Position numbers and translations under genes: made by a program
Source of the DNA: JBDXHU01 sp039989475
GTDB lineage: Bacteria; Pseudomonadota; Gammaproteobacteria; Pseudomonadales; Halieaceae
Length of the DNA: 64,000 nucleotides
NCBI GenBank assembly: GCA_039989475.1
Contig: JBDXHU010000013.1
Span: 248,001 to 312,000, forward strand
Direction of reading: 5' to 3'
The notes under the pieces: model-generated
What the model was told of the DNA's origin: nothing
The model's input: the letters and a program-made list of their open reading frames with translations, nothing else
Databases searched by the model: none
Part shown: positions 41,095 through 48,489 of the stretch, piece after piece
Position numbering within the stretch: the stretch's first letter is position 1
Layout: each line of letters opens with the position of its first letter

Positions 41095-42123
41095 TTACTC
41101 CACCATGTCGCCGGAGCCCGCGCCCAGGGTGATTTCGCCACCCTCGGACAGGCGTTGGATAATTTCGAGTATTTCTTTCTGCGCCTCTTCTACATCGCTG
41201 AGCTTCACCGGGCCCAGTGTTTCCATGTCGTCCTTGAAGATGTCGGCCGCGCGGCTGGACATATTGCGGAATACCTTGTCCTTGAGCTCCTCTTCGGCAC
41301 CTTTCATGGCCAGCGCCAGTCGATCAGTGGCGAGTTCCCGCAATACCACCTGGAAATCACGATCGGGAATCTTGAGCAGGTCTTCAAACACGTACATCTG
41401 CTCCTGTACCTTATCCGCCAGTTCTTCGTCGATTGTGCGTATGCCTTCGATGACCTTCTCTTCCAGGTCACGATCCATGGCATTGAGTATGTTGGCGACC
41501 GTCTTGACGCCTTCTATGGCTGCGCTTTGCTTGGAGACGACACCGTCTACCTGTTGCTGCAGGGATTGATTCAGTTCACTCAGTGCCATGGGGTCGACCG
41601 AGTCCAGGGACGCCATGCGTACCACGATCTCGAGAAAGGCTTCTTCCGGCATCTCAGCCAGCACCAATGCCGCCAGCTCGGGCGGTAGGTAGGAGGTGAC
41701 GATGGCCTGAATCTGGGGATGCTCTTCCTTTATCATGCCGGCGATCAGCTCAGGCTCCATCCAGCGCAGGGCTTCCAGGGCGCGGGTATCTGCCCCCATG
41801 GATATCTTGCTGAGCACGCCGACGGCTTCATCTTCGCCCAGGGCCTGGATCATGACCTTGCGGGTGTAGTCGTCCGTCGCTACCCGGATTGAGTTGTCGC
41901 TCTCGTACTGGTTCACAAAATGGTCCAGTACCAGGCTGACGTCATCATTCTTGACCTCGTTTATCTCGGTCATGGCCGCGCCCAGTTTCTGGATTGCACG
42001 CTGATCGAGCTGGCGCAGGATCTGGGCGGCATTGTCCTCGCCCAGCACTAACAGCAGTTGGGCGGCGCGCTGGATACCACTGGCCGGATTGTTGGCGTTA
42101 TCTGTCTGGGCTGCTGTCGACAT
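41095..42123 (-). CDS. fliG: Flagellar motor switch protein FliG
   Basis: FliG is the rotor protein that engages MotA. The 342-residue protein shows the N-terminal RAAQLLLVLGEDNAAQILRQLD, the conserved EEHPQ motif (about residue 130) and the C-terminal armadillo domain whose charged helix (RELATDRLALAMKGAEEELKDKVFRNMSSRAA, in parts) faces the stator. It is the first gene of a 14-gene minus-strand run to motB, and a sigma-54 promoter lies about 160 bases upstream. Confidence 0.96.
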   Translation of the reverse strand: MSTAAQTDNANNPASGIQRAAQLLLVLGEDNAAQILRQLDQRAIQKLGAAMTEINEVKNDDVSLVLDHFVNQYESDNSIRVATDDYTRKVMIQALGEDEAVGVLSKISMGADTRALEALRWMEPELIAGMIKEEHPQIQAIVTSYLPPELAALVLAEMPEEAFLEIVVRMASLDSVDPMALSELNQSLQQQVDGVVSKQSAAIEGVKTVANILNAMDRDLEEKVIEGIRTIDEELADKVQEQMYVFEDLLKIPDRDFQVVLRELATDRLALAMKGAEEELKDKVFRNMSSRAADIFKDDMETLGPVKLSDVEEAQKEILEIIQRLSEGGEITLGAGSGDMVE

Positions 42124-42173
42124 ACTGGTTTCGCTCTATTCTTCTTCTTTAATGTCATTTTTCGGTGGCCGGC

Positions 42174-42232
42174 GGTTTTTTGACACTGCTGAGGACTTAT
42201 CAATTTTGTTGACACTTTCGCGTCAAAAAACC
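42174..42232. promoter_or_regulatory. Candidate FleQ-type operator: long inverted repeat in the fliG leader
   Basis: GGTTTTTTGAC at 42174-42184 and its exact complement GTCAAAAAACC at 42222-42232 enclose a TCAA-N5-TTGA at 42200-42212. FleQ boxes of Pseudomonas have GTCAA/TTGAC half-sites, and FleQ is known to bind downstream of some sigma-54 promoters. These sites lie about +40 to +98 from the predicted fliG start. CGTCAAAAA also occurs before fleQ (27740). Confidence 0.5.
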
Positions 42233-42282
42233 TTCTCAGGTCACGCTATCCGGGGCTTTTGCCGGCCCTTGTAACTGGTATC

Positions 42283-42298
42283 TGCAATTTGCTTGCCA
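42283..42298 (-). promoter_or_regulatory. Sigma-54 promoter for the fliG-to-motB run
   Basis: On the minus strand TGGCAAG-CAAA-TTGCA, one mismatch from consensus, with GG-N10-GC spacing. Initiation is expected near 42272, giving a leader of about 149 bases before fliG that holds the inverted repeat at 42174-42232. Confidence 0.8.
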
Positions 42299-42411
42299 AA
42301 ATCCTGTCAGGACGGGAATTTTGTGAGCCAGGGCCTGTAAACACTGGCGCCAGCTAAAGAAAAGCGAGGCAGCAGACGATAAAGTCCATGTATAGCTAAC
42401 GAGGCACCCTT

Positions 42412-43521
42412 ATGCCGCCCTTTGCCGCCGGCGAATTGAAATTGACCGGTGTGGCCTGGTCTTCCCTGGGTAATCAGTTACCCGGTGGCAATGGCCTGCT
42501 GCGCCCGGGTCAGGTCTACCGTGGTCGTGTTGAGCAAATCGACGCAGACGGTGCGGCTTTGTTGCGGGTGGGCGGTCAGACCCTGCGGGTGGTGAGTGAA
42601 CTGGCGCTGGGTCGCGGTCAGGAGCTCTTGTTGCGAATGACCGCCGGTGGCGCCCATCCCGGGTTCAGCGTACTGCGGGTGTTGCCGGGGCCTGACCAGC
42701 GCCAGGCCAGACCCGGGGCAGCCGCTAATAACTACCTGGGGGCGGCGGTACAGTCGCTGGTGAGTCAACAACAACCTTTGTCACAGCTGCTGCGCTGGCT
42801 AACCTCAGCGGCTGAACCGGCGGGTCTCACTGCGGCCCAGTTGTCTCAGTGGCATGCCCTGCTCCAGCTATTGTCGCGCCCGCGGGACCTGGTGCAACCG
42901 CAAGTGCTGCAGTCCACGATCGAGGACAACGGCCTGCTGCTGGAACCGCGAATGCTGGCGGCACTGAGCAATCCGGCCAACTTTCCGCAGCAGCTGAGCG
43001 GAGACCTGAAATTAATCCTGTGGCGACTGTTGGCGTCCGCTGGTGGGCAGGTAGACCCGGCTCTACTGCAATTGTTACAAGGGGTGGCCGCTGAGATCAG
43101 CCTGCGCCAATTACACTCGATCAAGCAGGCTGAATCCGGTCATTTCCACTGGGCCGTGGATTTGCCATTGTCCTGGAACGGGCAAATGGTGCCGGTGGCA
43201 CTGACCATACGGCGTGAAAATGGCCTGGCGCGGACGCCGCAGGCGGCCAGCGACAGCTGGCAAGTGGAGTTTGCCCTCGAAATTGAACCCCTTGGGGCAA
43301 TGCATGTGTCCATGTATCTCAGCGCCCAGCGCGTGTCCGTGTCCCTGGAAGCGGAGCGGCAAGCAGCAGTTGAGCAGTTGGCAACGGGCCTGTCCCAGTT
43401 GGAGGAAGCGCTGGAGTTGCAGGGCTTTACCGTGGATACGCTGCTGAGTCGGCCACGTGCCGAGGGCAATCCGGGTCCGGGTGCTGCCGACTACAGTACC
43501 CTGCTGGCGGTCAAGGCCTGA
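42412..43521 (+). CDS. Second FliK-like hook-length-control family protein
   Basis: The 369-residue protein ends in a Flg_hook-type domain (about 275-350: LEIEPLGAMHVSMYLSAQRVSVSLEAERQAAVEQLATGLSQLEEALELQGF, in parts). Its N-terminal 90 residues form a small beta-rich domain (GQVYRGRVEQIDADGAALLRVGGQTLRV), and the middle is Leu/Gln-rich helical. It is not a ruler-type FliK with a long disordered region. It is coupled to an FlhB C-domain protein, a pairing known from other proteobacteria. The role may be in export-gate switching, but that is inference. Divergent from fliG across 288 bases; GAGG precedes the ATG. Confidence 0.75.
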   Translation: MPPFAAGELKLTGVAWSSLGNQLPGGNGLLRPGQVYRGRVEQIDADGAALLRVGGQTLRVVSELALGRGQELLLRMTAGGAHPGFSVLRVLPGPDQRQARPGAAANNYLGAAVQSLVSQQQPLSQLLRWLTSAAEPAGLTAAQLSQWHALLQLLSRPRDLVQPQVLQSTIEDNGLLLEPRMLAALSNPANFPQQLSGDLKLILWRLLASAGGQVDPALLQLLQGVAAEISLRQLHSIKQAESGHFHWAVDLPLSWNGQMVPVALTIRRENGLARTPQAASDSWQVEFALEIEPLGAMHVSMYLSAQRVSVSLEAERQAAVEQLATGLSQLEEALELQGFTVDTLLSRPRAEGNPGPGAADYSTLLAVKA

Positions 43522-43832
43522 TGAGTATTGAGACTGAGGAGCTGCGCAGGGCAGCGGCGCTGGCCTACGATGGCGAGTTGGCGCCCCGGCTGGTGGCCAA
43601 GGGTAGTGGTGAGCTGGCGGCGGAAATTGAAGCCCTGGCCCGACGCCATGATATTCCGGTTATCCAGGACCCGCGTCTCAGCGCTTTGCTGTCGGCGGTG
43701 CCCCTGGGGCAGGAGGTGCCGCCGCAACTGTATGTCGCGGTAGCGACAGTGCTGGCCTATGTGTTTGGTGTTTCCGGGCGTACGCCTAGGTCAGAAGACG
43801 AGCCATGCCAGGTTTTGCCACCTGGGGAATAA
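43521..43832 (+). CDS. Stand-alone FlhB C-terminal-domain homologue (FhlB type)
   Basis: The 103 residues align with the cytoplasmic domain of FlhB after the NPTH cleavage site: RRAAALAYDGELAPRLVAKGSGELAAEIEALARRHDIPVIQDPRLSALL (in parts) and PPQLYVAVATVLAYVF, compared with FlhB IPANLFVAVARVLAYVF. The cleavage motif and membrane part are absent. Such proteins can replace the cleaved FlhB fragment in Salmonella-type systems. The start overlaps the stop of the FliK-like gene by one base. Its last 47 bases overlap the antisense GAF-like gene. Confidence 0.85.
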   Translation: MSIETEELRRAAALAYDGELAPRLVAKGSGELAAEIEALARRHDIPVIQDPRLSALLSAVPLGQEVPPQLYVAVATVLAYVFGVSGRTPRSEDEPCQVLPPGE

Positions 43833-44151
43833 GGCGCTGTAACTGGATGCAGAGGTCGCTCAGGCAGGTTTCCAGGAGCTGTAGCTCACTTTCCCGGAAC
43901 GGCCTGTCGCGGGTGAGAAGCACCTGGCCCAGGCCGCGACCATCTTCCAGCTTTAGCTGGTAGCGGGCGCTGTGGGAGCTGGCTACACCGACCTGGTATT
44001 GCCTTAATCGCTGCTGGCAATCAAAAGCAAAGCTGCCATAGTCCACAACACCGCGCAGGCGGTTCTCAAAACGAGTAACCATCTCCATGGTCACACGCAG
44101 TGGTGACGGCTGGCCCAGTGTGTCTATTGTTGTCTTTCTTGCGGCGGACAT
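43786..44151 (-). CDS. Small uncharacterised GAF-like protein with its own sigma-54 promoter
   Basis: This 121-residue protein has no membrane or signal segment. The C-terminal half (RYQLKLEDGRGLGQVLLTRDRPFRESELQLLETCLSDL, in parts) looks like the last strands and helix of a GAF domain, and the N-terminal helix plus DYGSFAF resembles a GAF beginning. The fold is an inference from pattern only. GGGAGG lies 5 bases before the ATG at 44151. A consensus sigma-54 promoter is 75 bases upstream, so it should belong to the flagellar regulon. It is convergent with, and overlaps by 47 bases, the FhlB-like gene. Function unknown. Confidence 0.65.
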   Translation of the reverse strand: MSAARKTTIDTLGQPSPLRVTMEMVTRFENRLRGVVDYGSFAFDCQQRLRQYQVGVASSHSARYQLKLEDGRGLGQVLLTRDRPFRESELQLLETCLSDLCIQLQRLIPQVAKPGMARLLT

Positions 44152-44225
44152 GAGGTCCTCCCTGGCGGTTATTCCGCGCTGTCTTTGGAAGACTCCTCCC
44201 TGGAGACTTCCTCTACCAGGAATAA

Positions 44226-44241
44226 TGCAAGGTGCGTGCCA
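44226..44241 (-). promoter_or_regulatory. Perfect sigma-54 promoter before the GAF-like gene
   Basis: The minus strand reads TGGCACG-CACC-TTGCA, matching every fixed consensus base with GG-N10-GC spacing. Initiation should be near 44214, 63 bases before the ATG at 44151. It lies in the 119-base gap after ycgR/flgZ. Confidence 0.85.
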
Positions 44242-44270
44242 GTATTCGATAAATCGAGTGTAATCAGCGC

Positions 44271-44993
44271 TCAACTCTCGACGGCGGCCCGGTTGCGCAT
44301 GGTACTGCGCTCCAGTGCCACCAGGCATTTCTGTAGTTGCCGCTGCTGCCCCGGCGGCAATTCGAGGAAGGCGAGACTTACCTGGAGGCCGTTGTCTCGT
44401 GTTTGTACATGGCAAATTCGCGCCTGGAACTCCAGTTCCAGCAGCCCGCTGATGTGTGCCTGGCAGAGCGGCAATTGGCGTGGGTCGCCCAGGCTCTCCG
44501 GGCTGGCATCGAGTCGGTAGCGGCAACCACCAGCCGATATGTTGACCACTTCGCCACGCAATACCTGGCCGTCCTCGGTCTCCAGCCGGGCCCGGCTCTC
44601 GCGCCCGGCAAGACCAATGCGGTACTGGTCGCGCAACTGGTGGTGCAAGAGCTGCTCGGGAATGTCTGATTCCAGGTAGAGCAGGCTATCATCGCCCGCT
44701 GCCGGCATTAGCAGGGCATGAAAGGCAATTCGGTTACCTTTGACCATGCAGTGGATTTCCGCCGGTTGCCGCAGGCCGGGCACTTTTTGCCAGGTAGAGG
44801 GCGTCAGCTGGCCGAACAGCATAGTGCCGGCCTCGGTGTCTATCTGGCTGATAGTGGTGCGCCAGGTTTCCTCGGTATCTACCAATCCAACCTGCAATTC
44901 ATCACCGCCGTCGCGAACCCGCTCCAGCAATTGACGAATACGGGCTGGGCTGGTGACAGTTTCGGCGTGTTCGGGAAAAGGATTCAGTGACAT
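44271..44993 (-). CDS. flgZ: Flagellar brake protein FlgZ/YcgR (YcgR-N plus PilZ)
   Basis: YcgR/FlgZ binds c-di-GMP and slows the motor by acting on the stator or rotor. The 240 residues have an N-terminal YcgR-type domain (about 15-115) and a PilZ domain (about 118-225) with RxxxR in LRDQYRIGL and NISAGG, so c-di-GMP binding is expected. It follows flgN by 20 bases, as in Pseudomonas (flgA-flgM-flgN-flgZ), and should share the sigma-28 promoter of flgM. Confidence 0.9.
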   Translation of the reverse strand: MSLNPFPEHAETVTSPARIRQLLERVRDGGDELQVGLVDTEETWRTTISQIDTEAGTMLFGQLTPSTWQKVPGLRQPAEIHCMVKGNRIAFHALLMPAAGDDSLLYLESDIPEQLLHHQLRDQYRIGLAGRESRARLETEDGQVLRGEVVNISAGGCRYRLDASPESLGDPRQLPLCQAHISGLLELEFQARICHVQTRDNGLQVSLAFLELPPGQQRQLQKCLVALERSTMRNRAAVES

Positions 44994-45013
44994 GGGGCGC
45001 TGTCGCTGCTATT

Positions 45014-45514
45014 TCATGCGCTGCCCAGCAGCCGGGTATCCGGCGCCGTGGAGGCGGTGCCGGCATTGCTGTAGCTGGCGCTGCTACCGGCTTCAGAAAG
45101 GCCCAGGGCATCAGCCGCACGCAGCAGTGTTTGCTGGCGGCGACGATTCAAATGTCCCAGTGCCTGGTTGCGCTGGCGGCAGGCTTCAGCCGTGTCGGCA
45201 AAGCCACGGTATTCCCGGCTGAGCGTACCGCTGCTATCGAGGCCGTCCGTGAATCGCAGTACGTTATCACTGTCGGCGCTTACTTCGCGCAGGGCCAGCC
45301 ACTGCAGGCGTTCGCGGGTGGCTGTCTCCAGCGTTGCCAATAGCTGCTGCTTGTTTGACAGCACCGTGGCCAGTTGCTCGGCGGCAGCACTGTCGCGGCC
45401 CAGCATGGCCTCCTGCTCGCCATCCATGACGTCCAGCACCTGCAGCAGCAGGTCTTGCTCTGCGGCAATCAATGCTCGCAGTTGCGCGCCGGCTTCGCTG
45501 TCAGCGTTCGACAC
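45014..45514 (-). CDS. flgN: Flagellar export chaperone FlgN
   Basis: FlgN is the chaperone of the hook-junction proteins FlgK and FlgL. The 166-residue protein is helical, with a heptad-like N-terminal half and the typical NRRRQQTLLRAADALG near residue 125. Sequence is poorly conserved in this family, so position after flgM (6-base gap) carries much of the weight. A Ser/Ala/Thr-rich tail follows. Confidence 0.86.
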   Translation of the reverse strand: MSNADSEAGAQLRALIAAEQDLLLQVLDVMDGEQEAMLGRDSAAAEQLATVLSNKQQLLATLETATRERLQWLALREVSADSDNVLRFTDGLDSSGTLSREYRGFADTAEACRQRNQALGHLNRRRQQTLLRAADALGLSEAGSSASYSNAGTASTAPDTRLLGSA

Positions 45515-45520
45515 GATCTA

Positions 45521-45841
45521 TCAGAGCTCGGATTTCTTTTGCTCAGCTTCCAGCTGCAGCATGCGGTCGGCGATGCGCTCCGCATCTACCTGGTAGCTGC
45601 CGTCGGCAATCGCCTGACGGATAGATTCCACCCGCTTGCTGTCCACTGCCGGAAACTGGGCCAGTTGCTCCTCAAGCTGCAGCAACTGCTGCGCCTTGTC
45701 GGTTAGCATGACTGAATCCGCTCCTGCGCCAGTTGGCTCGCGGGTTGCCGCAGGGCCTTCCGATTTCGTCTGGACGCCTTTGTCCCGGGCACCTAACAGT
45801 GCCTGGGTGGCATCCGATGTAGGTTTGATCTCGCCGTTCAT
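45521..45841 (-). CDS. flgM: Anti-sigma-28 factor FlgM
   Basis: FlgM holds FliA inactive until it is exported through the finished hook. The 106-residue protein has a disordered N-terminal half (SDATQALLGARDKG...) and the C-terminal FliA-binding helices (DSVMLTDKAQQLLQLE..., SKRVESIRQAIADGSYQVDAERIADRML, in parts). The frame is open upstream, but the ATG at 45841 (MNGEIKPTS) has TAGGAG before it. A perfect sigma-28 promoter lies 49 bases upstream, giving the usual autoregulatory loop. Confidence 0.93.
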   Translation of the reverse strand: MNGEIKPTSDATQALLGARDKGVQTKSEGPAATREPTGAGADSVMLTDKAQQLLQLEEQLAQFPAVDSKRVESIRQAIADGSYQVDAERIADRMLQLEAEQKKSEL

Positions 45842-45889
45842 GGCTCTTACTCCTAATCGCTGTAACGGATATAGCACCCGTTGCTCAGT

Positions 45890-45916
45890 TTATCGGCTTG
45901 GTTTGTGAAAACTTTA
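45890..45916 (-). promoter_or_regulatory. Sigma-28 (FliA) promoter of flgM
   Basis: On the minus strand TAAAGTTT, 11 bases, then GCCGATAA, an exact match to the enterobacterial FliA consensus in sequence and spacing. Initiation is expected near 45883. It should drive flgM, flgN and flgZ. Confidence 0.9.
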
Positions 45917-45924
45917 ATCAATTT

Positions 45925-46632
45925 TCAGGGTATACGCACGCTGCCGTCTGCCATGACAACGCCCTCCACGGTCTTGCCGGAGGTTGTGTTGCGTACCTTG
46001 ATTGTCTCGCCGGCGACCCCGTTGGACAGGGCAGTGCCGTTCATCTTAACTACGATATTGTTGCTCGAACTCAGCAACAGGGTGGACTGACCGCGCTCTA
46101 TCGCATTGGGGTCGGTCAACATGTTCAGGTACAGCGGCTTCGCGGCGCGGGTGTCCCGGCGCAATTGCTTGCCACTAGCAGCTGCAATACTGCCAATATA
46201 TTCGCCGCGGATGCTGCGGGCGGGCTCCATTACCAGCTGTAAATCGCTGTCGCTGAGGACGCTGCCCCTGGGCATGGCCTGGCGCAGGCTCACGGTCTGG
46301 ACCGAGGCATTCACAGTCACGGGTACGTAGATCGTCCAGGGGGTGGGGCTGGTGCAGCGCACACCAACGGTGCTGCGGCCGGCGCCCTTGCCCGGCGCGG
46401 AAAAGGTCTGCAGCTTGTGGCCGCATTCAGCCAGGCTGAGCCGGGTGTCCAACTGGTGTGCCTGTGCTTGCACGTTCTTAAAGCGCAGCTCCCGGGCCTG
46501 TTTCGCAGCATGAGCCTGGGCCGCCTGGGCTATTTCTGCCAGGTTTTGTGAGGCTGCCTGCGCGCCGCCCGCCAGCGTTGCTGCAAATAGCAGGGCTGAC
46601 AGGTAAAAAGCCTTTGGCACTGTGTGATTCAC
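45925..46632 (-). CDS. flgA: Flagellar P-ring assembly chaperone FlgA
   Basis: FlgA is a periplasmic chaperone for FlgI P-ring assembly. With the GTG at 46632 the 235-residue protein begins with a clean signal peptide (AFYLSALLFAATLAGGAQA, cleavage about residue 26). AAGGAGA lies just upstream, so this start is preferred over the longer open frame. The C-terminal SAF domain is clear: LRQAMPRGSVLSDSDLQLV, with IRGEYIGSIAAASGKQLRRD, and ends in TTSGKTVEGVV. Confidence 0.92.
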   Translation of the reverse strand: MNHTVPKAFYLSALLFAATLAGGAQAASQNLAEIAQAAQAHAAKQARELRFKNVQAQAHQLDTRLSLAECGHKLQTFSAPGKGAGRSTVGVRCTSPTPWTIYVPVTVNASVQTVSLRQAMPRGSVLSDSDLQLVMEPARSIRGEYIGSIAAASGKQLRRDTRAAKPLYLNMLTDPNAIERGQSTLLLSSSNNIVVKMNGTALSNGVAGETIKVRNTTSGKTVEGVVMADGSVRIP

Positions 46633-46715
46633 TATTCGTCTCCTTGGCGCCGGCGCCCCGCTCGGGGGAGTCTCCAATTACCGGCGCGTACTTTAGCCGC
46701 TCTCTGTTTGTAAGC

Positions 46716-46731
46716 AGCAAGTTTCATGCCA
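46716..46731 (-). promoter_or_regulatory. Sigma-54 promoter of flgA
   Basis: The minus strand reads TGGCATG-AAAC-TTGCT, one base from consensus, with GG-N10-GC spacing; initiation near 46704, about 72 bases before the flgA GTG. flgA is a sigma-54 (FleQ) gene in Pseudomonas too. The 313-base flgA-flgB gap holds this and the flgB promoter, and no gene. Confidence 0.8.
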
Positions 46732-46894
46732 GCCGTGAGCTGCCGCGATTGGTTCAGCGATTGGTTCAGGTTTCGCCAGTCCCGGGTCTGCAAGCGGCAA
46801 GGCCTTGCCGCCGGGCGGGCACTGGCTTGCCGGAGACGCCGTATTCTTCCCCAGTTAAATATCTAAGTTATTGAATATAAAGGTAAATAAATGT

Positions 46895-46910
46895 TGGCAC
46901 GGGCTTTGCT
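46895..46910 (+). promoter_or_regulatory. Sigma-54 promoter of the flgB operon
   Basis: TGGCACG-GGCT-TTGCT matches every fixed consensus base with GG-N10-GC spacing. It lies after an AT-rich stretch (46855-46893) that could aid IHF binding or DNA bending. Initiation near 46922 leaves about 24 bases before flgB. By analogy with Pseudomonas it should be activated by FleR. Confidence 0.9.
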
Positions 46911-46945
46911 GTATTCCTGTCAAACGCATTCGATGAGATCGCTGC

Positions 46946-47341
46946 ATGAACTGGATTGATAACACGCTTGGCCTTTACTCCCGCGCCCTGGTAGTGCGGA
47001 CCGAGCGTGCAGAAATCATCGCCGGCAATATCGCCAACGCTGACACCCCACGCTACAAGGCACGTGAGCTCGATTTTGCCAGCGCCATGAAGAGCGCGAC
47101 CGGCGCGTCGGCTGCCGGCGGCATGCGCCGTACCCACACCGATCATATAGCCAGTCGCGACGCGGCCTCTGATGCCGCCATCTACCTGCGCGACGATAGC
47201 CGCATGGGTTCTGATGGCAACACGGTACAAATGGAAGTCGAAAAAGCCGCTTATGTTGAGAATGCCGTCAATTTTCAGGCGAATGCCCAGTTTTTTGACG
47301 GATCCCTGCGCACCCTGCGCAAGGCACTGCGAGGAGAGTAA
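46946..47341 (+). CDS. flgB: Flagellar proximal rod protein FlgB
   Basis: FlgB is the first proximal rod subunit. The 131 residues carry the flagellar rod N-terminal signature (LVVRTERAEIIAGNIANADTPRYKARELDF, in parts) and end in the usual helical tail (QANAQFFDGSLRTLRKALRGE). Length and position, 25 bases after a sigma-54 initiation site and 2 bases before flgC, are typical. Confidence 0.96.
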   Translation: MNWIDNTLGLYSRALVVRTERAEIIAGNIANADTPRYKARELDFASAMKSATGASAAGGMRRTHTDHIASRDAASDAAIYLRDDSRMGSDGNTVQMEVEKAAYVENAVNFQANAQFFDGSLRTLRKALRGE

Positions 47342-47343
47342 TC

Positions 47344-47757
47344 GTGAGTTTGATGAACGTATTTGAGGTATCTGCCACGGCGCTGACCGCCCAGAGCATC
47401 CGCCTGGACGCCATATCCGGCAACATGGCCAACGCCCAGGTAGTGACCTCCTCTGCGGATGCCGCCTACAAGGCGCGCATGCCGGTTTTTGCCACCCTGT
47501 TTCGGGAGGGCATGGACGGGTCGGAAATTTCCGGGGTTGAAGTTCGTCGTCTGGCCCAGAGCCGGGTCGCCGTTGAAAAACGTTATGAGCCGGACCATCC
47601 GATGGCGAACGAGGGGGGCTTCGTGTTCGAGGCCAATGTCAACCTGGTGGAAGAAATGGCCAATATGATGTCGGCCTCCAAGTCCTACACCTCCAATGTT
47701 GAAGTGATGATCACGTCGCGCGAGTTGTTGCAGCGGACCCTGGCCATCGGTAATTAA
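47344..47757 (+). CDS. flgC: Flagellar proximal rod protein FlgC
   Basis: FlgC is a proximal rod subunit of 137 residues. The rod motif is FEVSATALTAQSIRLDAISGNMANAQ near the N-terminus, and the C-terminal YTSNVEVMITSRELLQRTL is family-typical. The start is GTG at 47344, with GGAGAG 5 bases before it overlapping the flgB end. Confidence 0.95.
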   Translation: MSLMNVFEVSATALTAQSIRLDAISGNMANAQVVTSSADAAYKARMPVFATLFREGMDGSEISGVEVRRLAQSRVAVEKRYEPDHPMANEGGFVFEANVNLVEEMANMMSASKSYTSNVEVMITSRELLQRTLAIGN

Positions 47758-47767
47758 GGAACGTCTT

Positions 47768-48436
47768 ATGGAACAGTTGAGCGCACTTGAGCAAATCTTC
47801 CCGCAGTCGGCGCAAGCCAATGGCGGCAAGAGCAAGAACCAGTTGGGGCAGGAGGACTTCATGAAGTTACTCGTCGCCCAGTTGGAAAACCAGGATCCGT
47901 CCAAACCGGTGGAAAATGGCGAGTTCCTGGCCCAGATTGCACAGTTTTCCATGGTCGAAGGCATTGGCGGCCTGGAGCAGGGCTTTAACAGTCTCGCCAA
48001 TACGCTGCAGCGCAACCAGGTGGCTGACGCGGCAGCACTACTGGATCGCCAGGTCCTGTTCGATGGCAGTTCCATGCAAATGCAGGCTGGTGGCAGCATC
48101 GATGGTGAAATTGCGCTGGATACCCTGGCCAGTAATGTGCAGCTGCGTGTCCTCGACGCCAACGGTGCTACCGTGGCCAGCGAAAATCTCGGTAGCCGCC
48201 GGCCAGGCAATGACGCGTTCAGCTGGGACGGCATGACCTGGGCGGGTGAGCCCGCCCCCGCCGGCGAGTACCGCTTTATTGCTACTGGCGAGGTTAACGG
48301 CGTGGAGCAAAGCCTGCCCCTGCGCATGTACGGTCGCGTCGAGAGCGTTGCCGTCGACCCGGTAAGCCGGGAACTGGCATTACAGCTTGAGGACGGCGCC
48401 ATCCTGTCGCTATCCCAGGTACACGAATTCAAGTAA
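47768..48436 (+). CDS. flgD: Flagellar hook assembly (cap) protein FlgD
   Basis: FlgD caps the growing hook. The 222 residues have the N-terminal export/cap part with the conserved LGQEDFMKLLVAQLENQDPSKPVENGEFLAQIAQFS (in parts), then a beta-sandwich domain (FSWDGMTWAGEPAPAGEYRF) typical of FlgD. It starts 10 bases after flgC. Confidence 0.95.
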   Translation: MEQLSALEQIFPQSAQANGGKSKNQLGQEDFMKLLVAQLENQDPSKPVENGEFLAQIAQFSMVEGIGGLEQGFNSLANTLQRNQVADAAALLDRQVLFDGSSMQMQAGGSIDGEIALDTLASNVQLRVLDANGATVASENLGSRRPGNDAFSWDGMTWAGEPAPAGEYRFIATGEVNGVEQSLPLRMYGRVESVAVDPVSRELALQLEDGAILSLSQVHEFK

Positions 48437-48489
48437 GAGCACAGTAATAACAAGCAACAGCCATCAAACAATCCCAAGGGAGAATTACC

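Noticed and set aside
42382..42411. Possible sigma-28 promoter (TAAAGTCC-N11-ACGAGGCA) before the second FliK-like gene
   Set aside because: The -10 half matches poorly and the predicted start would fall inside the coding sequence.
44152..44526. Longer form of the GAF-like protein reaching into flgZ
   Set aside because: The ribosome site and sigma-54 promoter support the ATG at 44151. The upstream part crosses the promoter and is antisense-frame-like Pro/Arg-rich sequence.
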